Assembly: GCA_003525525.1 (NCBI GenBank) | Contig: DQED01000078.1 | Coordinates: 805-7,640 of the forward strand | DNA: 6,836 bases | Direction of reading: 5' to 3' | Source: Desulfovibrio sp. | Lineage (GTDB): Bacteria > Desulfobacterota > Desulfovibrionia > Desulfovibrionales > Desulfovibrionaceae | Shown: positions 1 through 5,201 of the stretch, piece by piece | How positions within the stretch are numbered: the stretch's first letter is position 1 | Layout: the number at the start of each line of letters is the position of its first letter | Translations under genes and position numbers: made by a program | Notes under the pieces: model-generated | Seen by the model: the letters and a program-made list of their open reading frames with translations, nothing else | Told to the model about the DNA's origin: nothing | Databases searched by the model: none

Positions 1-221
1 TCGGTCTTGGGGTAGCTGATGGGCTCGGAGCTGACCACGAGGTCGGCCCGGCTGGCCCCGCCCCGGGCCTCGGGCCCGTAGCTCTGGGTCTGGGTGACGT
101 AATAGTCGTGGTAAAGGGCCAGCGCCTGGCCGAGCAGCCGGCCCATGGTCAGGATGCCCTGCCCGCCCAGGCCCGAAAGCCGGATCTCGTAGCGCGAAAG
201 GACCATGTCGTGCCCGTTCAT
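1..221 (-). CDS. korC: 2-oxoacid:ferredoxin oxidoreductase, gamma subunit (partial, N-terminal part)
   Basis: The first 73 codons of the gamma subunit are present; the rest lies beyond the left edge. The visible protein begins MNGHDMVLSRYEIRLSGLGG and has the gamma-domain signature GLGGQGIL at residues 17-24, followed by a YGPEARGG-type segment, both typical of the pyruvate/2-oxoacid ferredoxin oxidoreductase gamma family (Pfam POR). In four-subunit enzymes this subunit completes the alpha/beta catalytic core and is linked to CoA handling. The ATG overlaps the korB stop as ATGA, and its ribosome binding site (AAGGGAGG, six bases upstream) lies inside the last korB codons, so translation is probably coupled to korB. 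The substrate cannot be read from this fragment; 2-oxoglutarate is inferred from the operon. Confidence 0.93.
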   Translation of the reverse strand, partial: MNGHDMVLSRYEIRLSGLGGQGILTMGRLLGQALALYHDYYVTQTQSYGPEARGGASRADLVVSSEPISYPKT

Positions 222-1054
222 GCCGCGCCTCCCTTCATTTCCCGGAGTTTCTCGCGCATGGCCGCGTAGCGCGCCTCAAGCCCCGGCACGTCGCGCCGGA
301 CGAAGGTGCCGATGGGGATGCGCCCGCTCTTGTCCTCGAGCTTTTCGTAGGCCTCCAGGGGCACGGCACGCTCCTTGAGCCACTTGAACATCTCCACGGC
401 GTTTTTGAAGCCGTTGCCCCGGCCGTACTGGGTGAAGCACGGGGTCAGCGCCTCGACCAGGTTGAAGCCCGGTCGCGTCAGGGCGTCGGCGACGAGGCCG
501 TCCAGGGCCTTGACGTGGAAGACCGTGCCCCGGGACACGCCCGCGGCCCCGGCGGCGCGGGTCAGCTCCACGATGTCGAAAGCCGCCTCCAGCTGGCCCA
601 TGGGGCTCGTGTGGGAATAGGCCCCCTCGGGCGTGGTGGAGGAACACTGGCCGCCGGTCATGCCGTAGATGAAGTTGTTGAGCACGAGCGCCGTGACGCC
701 GATGTTGCGCCTTGCGGCGTGGATCAGGTGGTTGCCGCCGATGGAGAAGGCGTCGCCGTCGCCCATGACCGCGATGACGGTGAGCTCGGGGTTGGCCATC
801 TTGATGCCCGTGGCGATGGTCAGCGCCCGGCCGTGTGTGGCGTGGACGGTGTTGAAGTCCACGTAGGCCGCAATGCGGCCGGAGCAGCCGATGCCGGCCA
901 CGACCACGACGTCGTCCTTGTCAAGTCCCAGCGCGTGGACGCCGCGCACGAGCGACCCGAGCACGATGCCGTGGCCGCAACCCGGGCAAAAGACCAGGGG
1001 AAACTTCTTGTTGTGGCGCAAATACTGGTGGATGAGCTGTGTGACTTCGGCCAT
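218..1054 (-). CDS. korB: 2-oxoacid (probably 2-oxoglutarate):ferredoxin oxidoreductase, beta subunit
   Basis: 278 residues, normal for a stand-alone beta subunit. This subunit binds thiamine diphosphate and the inner [4Fe-4S] cluster and carries out decarboxylation with electron transfer. The TPP/Mg motif is visible as GDGD at 98-101, continuing to NN at 126-127 and YGMTGGQ at 130-136. Four cysteines sit where the family ligates its cluster: C23 and C26 (CPGCGHG), C57 (GIGCSGR) and C206 (LTPCFTQYGR); their spacing matches that known for archaeal two-subunit enzymes. The start at 1054 is preceded by AAGGAGA about ten bases upstream. The gene follows korA after 77 bases and overlaps korC by four. 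Other 2-oxoacids, such as branched-chain ones, cannot be excluded as substrate. Confidence 0.95.
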   Translation of the reverse strand: MAEVTQLIHQYLRHNKKFPLVFCPGCGHGIVLGSLVRGVHALGLDKDDVVVVAGIGCSGRIAAYVDFNTVHATHGRALTIATGIKMANPELTVIAVMGDGDAFSIGGNHLIHAARRNIGVTALVLNNFIYGMTGGQCSSTTPEGAYSHTSPMGQLEAAFDIVELTRAAGAAGVSRGTVFHVKALDGLVADALTRPGFNLVEALTPCFTQYGRGNGFKNAVEMFKWLKERAVPLEAYEKLEDKSGRIPIGTFVRRDVPGLEARYAAMREKLREMKGGAA

Positions 1055-1078
1055 GTCGCAGGGTCTCCTTCCGTCTGC

Positions 1079-1098
1079 GGGCGGAGGTGCCGCCGCCC
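1079..1098 (-). other. Intercistronic hairpin between korA and korB
   Basis: On the transcribed (minus) strand GGGCGG and CCGCCC form a 6-bp GC stem with an 8-base loop in the 77-base korA-korB gap. No U-tract follows, so it does not look like an intrinsic terminator. It may protect mRNA ends or separate translation of korA and korB; this is inference only. Confidence 0.35.
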
Positions 1099-1132
1099 TT
1101 CGGACCAGTCCCGGGAGCTTCGACGCCCGTCC

Positions 1133-2275
1133 CTAGGATATTTCCTTGAGAATCTGGGACGGCGTGATGATCAGCCCGTCGACGCGGTTGATCGTGCGCA
1201 CGGTGGTGTGCCCCTCGTTGACGCGTTTGACCTCGCGGGAAATCTGCCCGACGTTGAGTTCCGGCACCACCACCAGCCGGCAGGCGCGCATGAGCTTTTC
1301 CACGTGGATGCGCGGAAAGGGAAAGAGCGTCTTGAGGATGAGCAGCCCGGCCTTCGCCCCGGCCTCGCGCGCCTGGCGCACGGCGAGCCGTGCCGAGCGG
1401 GCCACGCAGCCGTAGGCCACGACCAGCACTTCGGCGTCGTCGGTGGCGACATGCTCCACGAGCTGGACGTCGTGGAAGAAGCGGTCGATCTTGCGGAACT
1501 GCCGCTCGACCAGGGCCTTCACCTCCTCGGGGCGCGAGGTCGGGAAGCCTTGCAAATCGTGCGTGAGCCCGGTGACGTGGAAGCGGTAGCCCTTGCCGAT
1601 GGGCGGCATGGGCGGCACGCCGCGCAGCGTCTCCTCGTAGGGCTTGTACCATTCCGGCGGCATGGTCGGGACGAGGCGGGAGAAGATCTCGAAATCGCCG
1701 GGTTCGGGCAGGCTGATCTTCTCGCGGGTGTGGGCGGTGATCTCGTCGAGGAGCAGGATGACGGGGGTGCGGTACTTCTCGGCGAAATTGAACGCCGTCA
1801 CGGTCATTTCCAGGCACTCGGGCACGTCCGAGGCCGCAAGCACCAGGATCGGATGGTCGCCGTGCGCGCCCCAGCGCGCCTGCTGCACGTCGCCCTGGCC
1901 GGGGCTCGTGGGCAGGCCCGTGCTCGTGCCGCCGCGCATGACGTTGACGAGCACGAGCGGCGTCTCGGTCATGGCGGCGTAGCCGATCTGCTCCTGCATG
2001 AGCGAAAACCCGGGGCCGGATGTGGCGGTCATGGCCTTGCGTCCGGCCAGCGACGCGCCGATGACCGCGCCCATGGAGGCGATTTCGTCCTCCATCTGGA
2101 GGAAGACGCCGTCCGACAGCTGGGGCAGGCGCTTGGCCATGGTCTCCATGATTTCCGTGGAGGGCGTGATGGGGTAGCCGGCGTAGAAGGAGCAGCCGGC
2201 GGCCAGCGCCCCCTCGACCACGGCCTCGTTGCCGAGGAGGAAGGCCTCGCGGCGTTTCTTGCGGACCTGGCTCAC
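1133..2275 (-). CDS. korA: 2-oxoacid (probably 2-oxoglutarate):ferredoxin oxidoreductase, alpha subunit
   Basis: 380 residues, the usual length for the alpha subunit, starting at a GTG that overlaps the korD stop (GTGA). The GTG is preceded by AAGGAGGA with a six-base gap, an excellent ribosome binding site that decides this start; the frame stays open further upstream, but that stretch is the out-of-frame shadow of korD. Visible features are YPITPSTE at 34-41 (pyrimidine-binding domain I), EDEIAS near 62-67, GPGFSLMQEQ at 87-96 and the GTSTGLPTSPGQGD segment at 116-129. A transketolase-C-like domain spans about 280-365. The subunit contributes the pyrimidine side of the TPP pocket and the substrate cavity. 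With korB, korC and korD it forms the cytoplasmic enzyme giving acyl-CoA, CO2 and reduced ferredoxin. Substrate assignment rests on family resemblance and D-A-B-C gene order. Confidence 0.95.
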   Translation of the reverse strand: MSQVRKKRREAFLLGNEAVVEGALAAGCSFYAGYPITPSTEIMETMAKRLPQLSDGVFLQMEDEIASMGAVIGASLAGRKAMTATSGPGFSLMQEQIGYAAMTETPLVLVNVMRGGTSTGLPTSPGQGDVQQARWGAHGDHPILVLAASDVPECLEMTVTAFNFAEKYRTPVILLLDEITAHTREKISLPEPGDFEIFSRLVPTMPPEWYKPYEETLRGVPPMPPIGKGYRFHVTGLTHDLQGFPTSRPEEVKALVERQFRKIDRFFHDVQLVEHVATDDAEVLVVAYGCVARSARLAVRQAREAGAKAGLLILKTLFPFPRIHVEKLMRACRLVVVPELNVGQISREVKRVNEGHTTVRTINRVDGLIITPSQILKEIS

Positions 2276-2607
2276 GGGTGTTCCTCCTTGTCGGGTTCCT
2301 TGGGAGCAGGCTGCTGCGGTTGTTCGGGGCTTTCGGGAGCGTCCTGGCCGGCAGCCGGCGCGCCATTGCCGTTGGCGCGGCCGTTTCTGCCGTTTGCGGC
2401 CCGGGGGGTCACCACGATGGCGAAATCCGGGCAATGCGGTTCGCAAAACCCGCAATTGACGCAAGCGTCCTCGGCAACGACCCTGGCCTTGCCATCGGGG
2501 CCGGCCGCGAGTACGTGTTTCGGGCAGAATGCGATGCAGATGCCGCATCCCTTGCACCAATCTGGGTAGACGACGACACGGTTTTGTCCTTTGCTCGACG
2601 CGCTCAT
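2272..2607 (-). CDS. korD: 2x[4Fe-4S] ferredoxin subunit (delta) of the 2-oxoacid oxidoreductase, with a long low-complexity tail
   Basis: 111 residues starting [18 protein letters not shown]. Two complete bacterial ferredoxin motifs are visible, CxxCxxCxxxCP: C18, C21, C24, C28 and C49, C52, C55, C59. It should carry electrons from the KorB cluster to an external ferredoxin. This is the first gene of the operon; its TGA overlaps the korA GTG, and the Shine-Dalgarno for korA lies in its last codons. Its own ribosome binding site is weak (GGATGGTGG just before the ATG), but no other start in this frame fits the ferredoxin fold. From about residue 68 to the end the protein is a Gly/Asn then Pro/Gln/Glu/Lys-rich tail that the compact two-cluster fold does not need, ending in acidic EPDKEEHP; it is probably disordered and its role is unknown. 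Confidence 0.92.
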   Translation of the reverse strand: MSASSKGQNRVVVYPDWCKGCGICIAFCPKHVLAAGPDGKARVVAEDACVNCGFCEPHCPDFAIVVTPRAANGRNGRANGNGAPAAGQDAPESPEQPQQPAPKEPDKEEHP

Positions 2608-2758
2608 GCCACCATCCCGGTATGAAAAAGGTTTGATTGGACGGCACTGTGACGTGTTCGTCGAAAATTGGCAATGCGCACGCACCGTTGATTTTAACGC
2701 TCGACGAAAGTGCAAAATTCCCTTAGGGCGAAACAACTTTTTCCCGGAGGTTGACGTT
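2608..2758. promoter_or_regulatory. Divergent intergenic region between korD and the cyclophilin gene
   Basis: These 151 bp separate two genes that point away from each other, so promoters for both should lie here. The composition is more AT-rich than the flanking genes. An inverted repeat, TTCGTCGA at 2657-2664 and TCGACGAA at 2701-2708, is separated by 36 bases. For the cyclophilin, TTGGCA near 2669-2674 followed about 18 bases later by TTTTAA is a weak sigma70-like pair. For korD I see no convincing -35/-10 pair at standard spacing. The presence of promoters is inferred from layout; exact sites are uncertain. Confidence 0.45.
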
Positions 2759-3367
2759 ATGGTGCCAATAGGCCGGATTTCCTGGCTGCGGGCGCTTGTC
2801 GCGCTTTGCTGCGTTCTGGCCGCAACCCTGGGCGGCGTGTCCGCCGTCCGGGCCGAGGGAGGAAAACCCATGGTCAAACTGACGACCAGCAAAGGCGACA
2901 TCGTTATCGAACTGGACAAGGAAAAGGCCCCGATCACGGTCGAGAACTTCCTCAAGTACGTCAAGGCCGGGCACTACGACGGCACGGTGTTCCACCGGGT
3001 GATCAACGGCTTCATGATCCAGGGCGGCGGCATGGACAAGGCCATGAAGGAGCGTTCGACCGAAGCCCCGATCCAGAACGAGGCCGACAACGGGCTCAAG
3101 AACAAGGCCTACACCATCGCCATGGCGCGCACGGCCGATCCGCATTCGGCCACGGCCCAGTTTTTTATCAACGTGGCGGACAACGGCTTCCTGGACCACA
3201 CCGGCAAGAATCCGCAGGGCTGGGGCTACGCGGTGTTCGGCAAGGTGGTTTCCGGCCAGGAGGTGGTGGACGCCATCAAGGCCGTGCCGACCATGACCAA
3301 GGGTTTCCACGAGAACGTGCCGGTTGTTCCGGTGAGCATCGAGAAGGCGGAAGTGGTCGGCGAATAG
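2759..3367 (+). CDS. Cyclophilin-type peptidyl-prolyl cis-trans isomerase, exported (PpiA/PpiB-like)
   Basis: 202 residues from the ATG at 2759, which has CGGAGG eight bases upstream. The N-terminus has arginines at 6 and 11, a hydrophobic core (about 12-29) and a plausible signal peptidase I site after VRA at 30-32, so the mature enzyme should act in the periplasm on proline peptide bonds of folding envelope proteins. The cyclophilin domain runs from about residue 39 to the end: [14 protein letters not shown] at 78-91 carries the expected catalytic R80, F85 and Q88, followed by NEADNGLKN at 107-115, MART at 122-125 and SATAQFFIN at 130-138. F144 appears to sit where cyclophilin A has its cyclosporin-contacting tryptophan, as in E. 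coli PpiA and PpiB. A second in-frame ATG at 2870 (codon 38) has GGGAGG seven bases upstream and would give a 165-residue cytoplasmic form. The gene stands alone and ends in a strong terminator. Confidence 0.95.
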   Translation: MVPIGRISWLRALVALCCVLAATLGGVSAVRAEGGKPMVKLTTSKGDIVIELDKEKAPITVENFLKYVKAGHYDGTVFHRVINGFMIQGGGMDKAMKERSTEAPIQNEADNGLKNKAYTIAMARTADPHSATAQFFINVADNGFLDHTGKNPQGWGYAVFGKVVSGQEVVDAIKAVPTMTKGFHENVPVVPVSIEKAEVVGE

Positions 3368-3384
3368 CGACCGCAGCGCACCGC

Positions 3385-3422
3385 AAAAAGGCCGTCCCGG
3401 TTTGCCGGGGCGGCCTTTTTTT
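3385..3422 (+). terminator. Intrinsic terminator of the cyclophilin gene
   Basis: GGCCGTCCCGG (3390-3400), loop TTTG, and CCGGGGCGGCC (3405-3415) form an 11-bp stem with one G-U pair, followed by seven T (3416-3422). Five A before the stem would let it also work for the opposite strand. It starts about 20 bases after the stop codon. Confidence 0.93.
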
Positions 3423-3495
3423 CCCGCCGCCGACCTGGATGCCGGCAAGCCGGCAAAGAAAAATCCCCAAAAAACAGTTCCTAGCCAAAAAATTG

Positions 3496-3524
3496 TTGAC
3501 GGTCCCGGGCAAGGCGCGTAGACA
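3496..3524 (+). promoter_or_regulatory. Candidate sigma70-like promoter of tRNA-Arg
   Basis: TTGACG (3496-3501) and TAGACA (3519-3524) are separated by 17 bases and would start transcription about eight bases before the tRNA. The -35 matches five of six consensus bases, the -10 only three of six. GC-rich DNA between the -10 and the tRNA 5' end could act as a discriminator as in stable-RNA promoters; that part is inference. Confidence 0.5.
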
Positions 3525-3538
3525 TCCTCTTCTCGAGT

Positions 3539-3615
<77 letters not shown>

Positions 3616-3623
3616 AAAATTTC

Positions 3624-3660
3624 AAGGGGTTGGCCGAAAGGCCGACCCCTTCTTCTTTTC
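3624..3660 (+). terminator. Intrinsic terminator of tRNA-Arg
   Basis: AAGGGGTTGGCC (3624-3635), tetraloop GAAA, and GGCCGACCCCTT (3640-3651) form a 12-bp stem with one G-U pair, capped by a stable GNRA loop and followed by the T-rich CTTCTTTTC. It begins nine bases after the tRNA CCA. Confidence 0.92.
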
Positions 3661-3898
3661 GTTGCGAATGTGCTCCAATCCTGCTCCTTCCGGCTCCACG
3701 GAGGTGGAACACTGGCCACGATTCGGCCCCGGCGGGACTCCTGGGAAGCCGCATCCGGCGCAAAGGGTGGCCCGTTCCTGCCGGAGATTTGGCACCATAT
3801 TCGACGCGAAAAAAAAGGCACGTGTAAACGAATCCGAAATGAATCGGGGCGTGTTTGTCTCTCGGAGCGAAGCGGAGTCCGGGACCGACTATTTGCCC
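3661..3898. other. Gene-free stretch upstream of the RRM gene
   Basis: No coding region with a ribosome binding site, no RNA gene I can recognise and no repeat of the tRNA 3' end are visible here. GC drops along the stretch, with an A-rich run near 3810-3818. A small imperfect hairpin can be drawn around 3858-3886 (GTCTC/GGGAC arms) but has no following T-run. Confidence 0.5.
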
Positions 3899-3926
3899 TT
3901 TACATTTTCCGGATCGTGCGTATATT
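3899..3926 (+). promoter_or_regulatory. Candidate sigma70-like promoter of the RRM gene
   Basis: TTTACA (3899-3904) and TATATT (3921-3926) are 16 bases apart, each matching five of six consensus bases, in a locally AT-rich stretch. This is the best promoter-like pair in the window. Transcription would begin near 3933, leaving an untranslated leader of roughly 100 bases. Confidence 0.65.
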
Positions 3927-3946
3927 TTTATTCTGCCTTTAAACGA

Positions 3947-4010
3947 GCATACTTTTTTGGATCTTGGGCGTCTTCCGGTGTACAGCTCCAAGCAATGCGA
4001 AAAAACATGC
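3947..4010 (+). promoter_or_regulatory. Possible nested stem-loop in the leader of the RRM gene
   Basis: GCAT (3947-3950) can pair with ATGC (4007-4010) and TTTTTT (3953-3958) with AAAAAA (4000-4005), with a small internal loop between them. Inside, CTTGG (3963-3967) can pair with CCAAG (3988-3992). The elements are nested in the right order, but the outer helix is mostly A-U. The ribosome binding site (GGGAG, about 4018-4022) lies just outside it. Folding was judged by eye only. Confidence 0.35.
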
Positions 4011-4031
4011 CCAAAACGGGAGCGAATACCC

Positions 4032-4316
4032 TTGTCCAAGAAACTTTATGTCGGAAACCTTTCCTTTAATTCCACCGAGGAAGACATCCGTACCCAGTTC
4101 TCCACTTTCGGCGAAGTCATCAGTGTAAACCTCATCACCGACAGGGAAACCGGCCGCCTTCGCGGCTTCGGCTTCGTCGAGATGGACGAGGAAGGCGCCC
4201 GTGCCGCCATCCAGGGCATGGACGGCAAGGATTTCGGTGGCCGCAACCTGAAAGTCAATGAGGCCGAAGACAAACCCCGTTCCGGCGGCGGTGGCCGCGG
4301 AGATCGCCGCTGGTAG
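4032..4316 (+). CDS. RNA-binding protein with a single RRM domain and glycine-rich tail
   Basis: 94 residues from a TTG start. TTG is chosen because it has GGGAG nine bases upstream and gives the family-typical N-terminus (M)SKKLYVGNL; the upstream open frame has no suitable ribosome binding site. The RRM fills residues 4-78: RNP2 is LYVGNL at 5-10 and RNP1 is RGFGFVEM at 44-51, with the aromatic residues Y6, F46 and F48 in place for stacking on RNA bases. A short tail, RSGGGGRGDRRW, resembles the glycine-rich ends of cyanobacterial Rbp and plant glycine-rich RNA-binding proteins. It should bind single-stranded RNA in the cytoplasm; targets are unknown. Some bacterial members, notably cyanobacterial Rbp proteins, are cold-regulated, but nothing here proves that. 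It is monocistronic, with its own promoter and terminator. Confidence 0.95.
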   Translation: MSKKLYVGNLSFNSTEEDIRTQFSTFGEVISVNLITDRETGRLRGFGFVEMDEEGARAAIQGMDGKDFGGRNLKVNEAEDKPRSGGGGRGDRRW

Positions 4317-4346
4317 GCCGAAAGCCCCAGCGCATATCCCGAAAAG

Positions 4347-4382
4347 AAAGGGTCAGGACTGGTTCCTGGCCCTTTGTTTTTT
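4347..4382 (+). terminator. Intrinsic terminator of the RRM gene
   Basis: AAAGGGTCAGGA (4347-4358), loop CTGGT, and TCCTGGCCCTTT (4364-4375) form a 12-bp stem with one wobble pair, followed by G and six T (4377-4382). Confidence 0.93.
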
Positions 4383-4592
4383 CATCAGTACCCGACGGCA
4401 ACAGGGAAACTTTGACCGGCGGAAATCCCGATGCGCCGCGCCGCCGGCAGCCCAAGGCCTTCTCCCCAGGAACCGGAGGTGGCCTCGTCCGAACGCCCCG
4501 CCGGTCGTCCCTTTGGCCTTGTGCGGGACGCACCCGGCCCCGGCCGGGCCTCGCCGCAACAGACCGAACCGGACCGAGCGCAAAGGAGCATC

Positions 4593-4835
4593 ATGAAAAT
4601 TGCAGCCACGAAACAGCCGAGTGTCGCGGACAAGATGGCCGAGGCGAAAGAGCTGTGCCTGACCCGCCTCCGCGCCGTGCCCCGGGAAAAACGCGACCAC
4701 GTCGCCGATGCGATCCTCGCCCTGGCCGAACCGGAGTGGTGGGAGCGGAGACAAAAGGGTTCGGATGTTTTTCTGCTCATCCTTGAATCGCGGAAGGCGG
4801 AAACAATACGAATCATTCAAGACGCCTCCAAGTAG
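4593..4835 (+). CDS. Hypothetical protein, 80 aa
   Basis: I do not recognise this protein. It begins MKIAATKQPSVADKMAEAKE and has AAAGGAG four bases before the ATG, a good ribosome binding site. It is highly charged with many Lys, Arg and Glu residues, one cysteine (C22) and a WW pair at 49-50. Residues 10-46 and 58-78 look helical, the second with a hydrophobic stripe (VFLLIL). There is no signal peptide or membrane segment, so it is probably a small cytoplasmic helical protein. About 210 bp separate it from the terminator of the RRM gene, in which I see no convincing promoter. It is followed after 74 bp by the 57-aa membrane protein gene. Coding status rests on the ribosome binding site and the plausible protein; it might be lineage-restricted. 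Confidence 0.7.
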   Translation: MKIAATKQPSVADKMAEAKELCLTRLRAVPREKRDHVADAILALAEPEWWERRQKGSDVFLLILESRKAETIRIIQDASK

Positions 4836-4909
4836 CCCCGCTCGTTGCAACTGCGGTGGCGCTTCCCATGCGGGGATGACATGCGCCGCTGTCCCTGGTA
4901 GTTGAGATC

Positions 4910-5083
4910 ATGGAATGGATCTTTATCAGCGTTGCCGTGGCCATCATTGCCCTGGCGGCCATCTTCGTGATAGCGGCCAATAGCAATGACGGCGCGACCG
5001 TCCCCGGTCATTTCGACTTCGACAAATACAAATCCCAGGAACTCTCCAAGCGCGGCTTGTTCGACAAGACGAAGTGGCGATGA
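4910..5083 (+). CDS. Small single-pass membrane protein, 57 aa, unknown function
   Basis: The protein starts MEWIFISVAVAIIALAAIFV and has one strongly hydrophobic stretch (about residues 3-23), then a polar, mainly basic tail of some 34 residues ending GLFDKTKWR. No charged residue interrupts the hydrophobic segment and there is no cysteine. By the positive-inside rule the tail, with several Lys and Arg, would face the cytoplasm. The ribosome binding site is weak (GAG five bases before the ATG in GTTGAGATC), and a stop codon at 4877-4879 closes the frame upstream. It lies between the 80-aa gene (74 bp away) and the transglutaminase-like gene (118 bp away) on the same strand. The clean membrane segment in an otherwise gene-free gap supports it as real; I do not recognise a family. 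Confidence 0.7.
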   Translation: MEWIFISVAVAIIALAAIFVIAANSNDGATVPGHFDFDKYKSQELSKRGLFDKTKWR

Positions 5084-5141
5084 CGACGACCGCCGGCGAC
5101 AAACGGCTCTTCGCCTGTTTTCAGCACGTTCAGCCTCCCGG

Positions 5142-5170
5142 TTGACCGGATTTTCCGGGGCCGGAACAGA
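5142..5170 (+). promoter_or_regulatory. Weak promoter candidate before the transglutaminase-like gene
   Basis: TTGACC (5142-5147) matches five of six -35 bases, but the hexamer 17 bases on, AACAGA, is a poor -10. The 118-bp gap has no terminator for the gene before it, so read-through from upstream is an alternative. Confidence 0.25.
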
Positions 5171-5188
5171 CACTACCCAGGCGATACA

Positions 5189-5201
5189 GGGAGGTTCTCC
5201 C
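5189..5201 (+). promoter_or_regulatory. Ribosome binding site inside a small hairpin
   Basis: The sequence GGGAGGTTCTCCC sits directly before the ATG at 5202. GGGAG (5189-5193) can pair perfectly with CTCCC (5197-5201) around the three-base loop GTT, which would hide the Shine-Dalgarno GGGAGG. The pairing is seen directly; an effect on translation is inferred. Confidence 0.4.

Noticed and set aside
515..2569. A 684-codon stop-free frame on the plus strand opposite korB, korA and korD
   Set aside because: It is the antisense shadow of three clear genes in GC-rich DNA; its translation is a low-complexity His/Asp/Gly/Arg-rich sequence without domains, and it has no ribosome binding site.
2276..2674. 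Longer korA with about 133 extra N-terminal residues
   Set aside because: The extension is an out-of-frame reading of korD; the GTG at 2275 with AAGGAGGA upstream and family-normal length is decisive.
2759..2854. Lipoprotein signal in the cyclophilin (CC at residues 17-18)
   Set aside because: The residue before the first cysteine is Leu, not Gly/Ala/Ser, and the pair lies inside the hydrophobic core; the VRA signal peptidase I site fits better.
4986..5201. Longer N-terminus for the transglutaminase-like protein
   Set aside because: It would overlap the 57-aa membrane protein gene and bury the signal peptide; the ATG at 5202 has a proper ribosome binding site and opens directly with a signal sequence.
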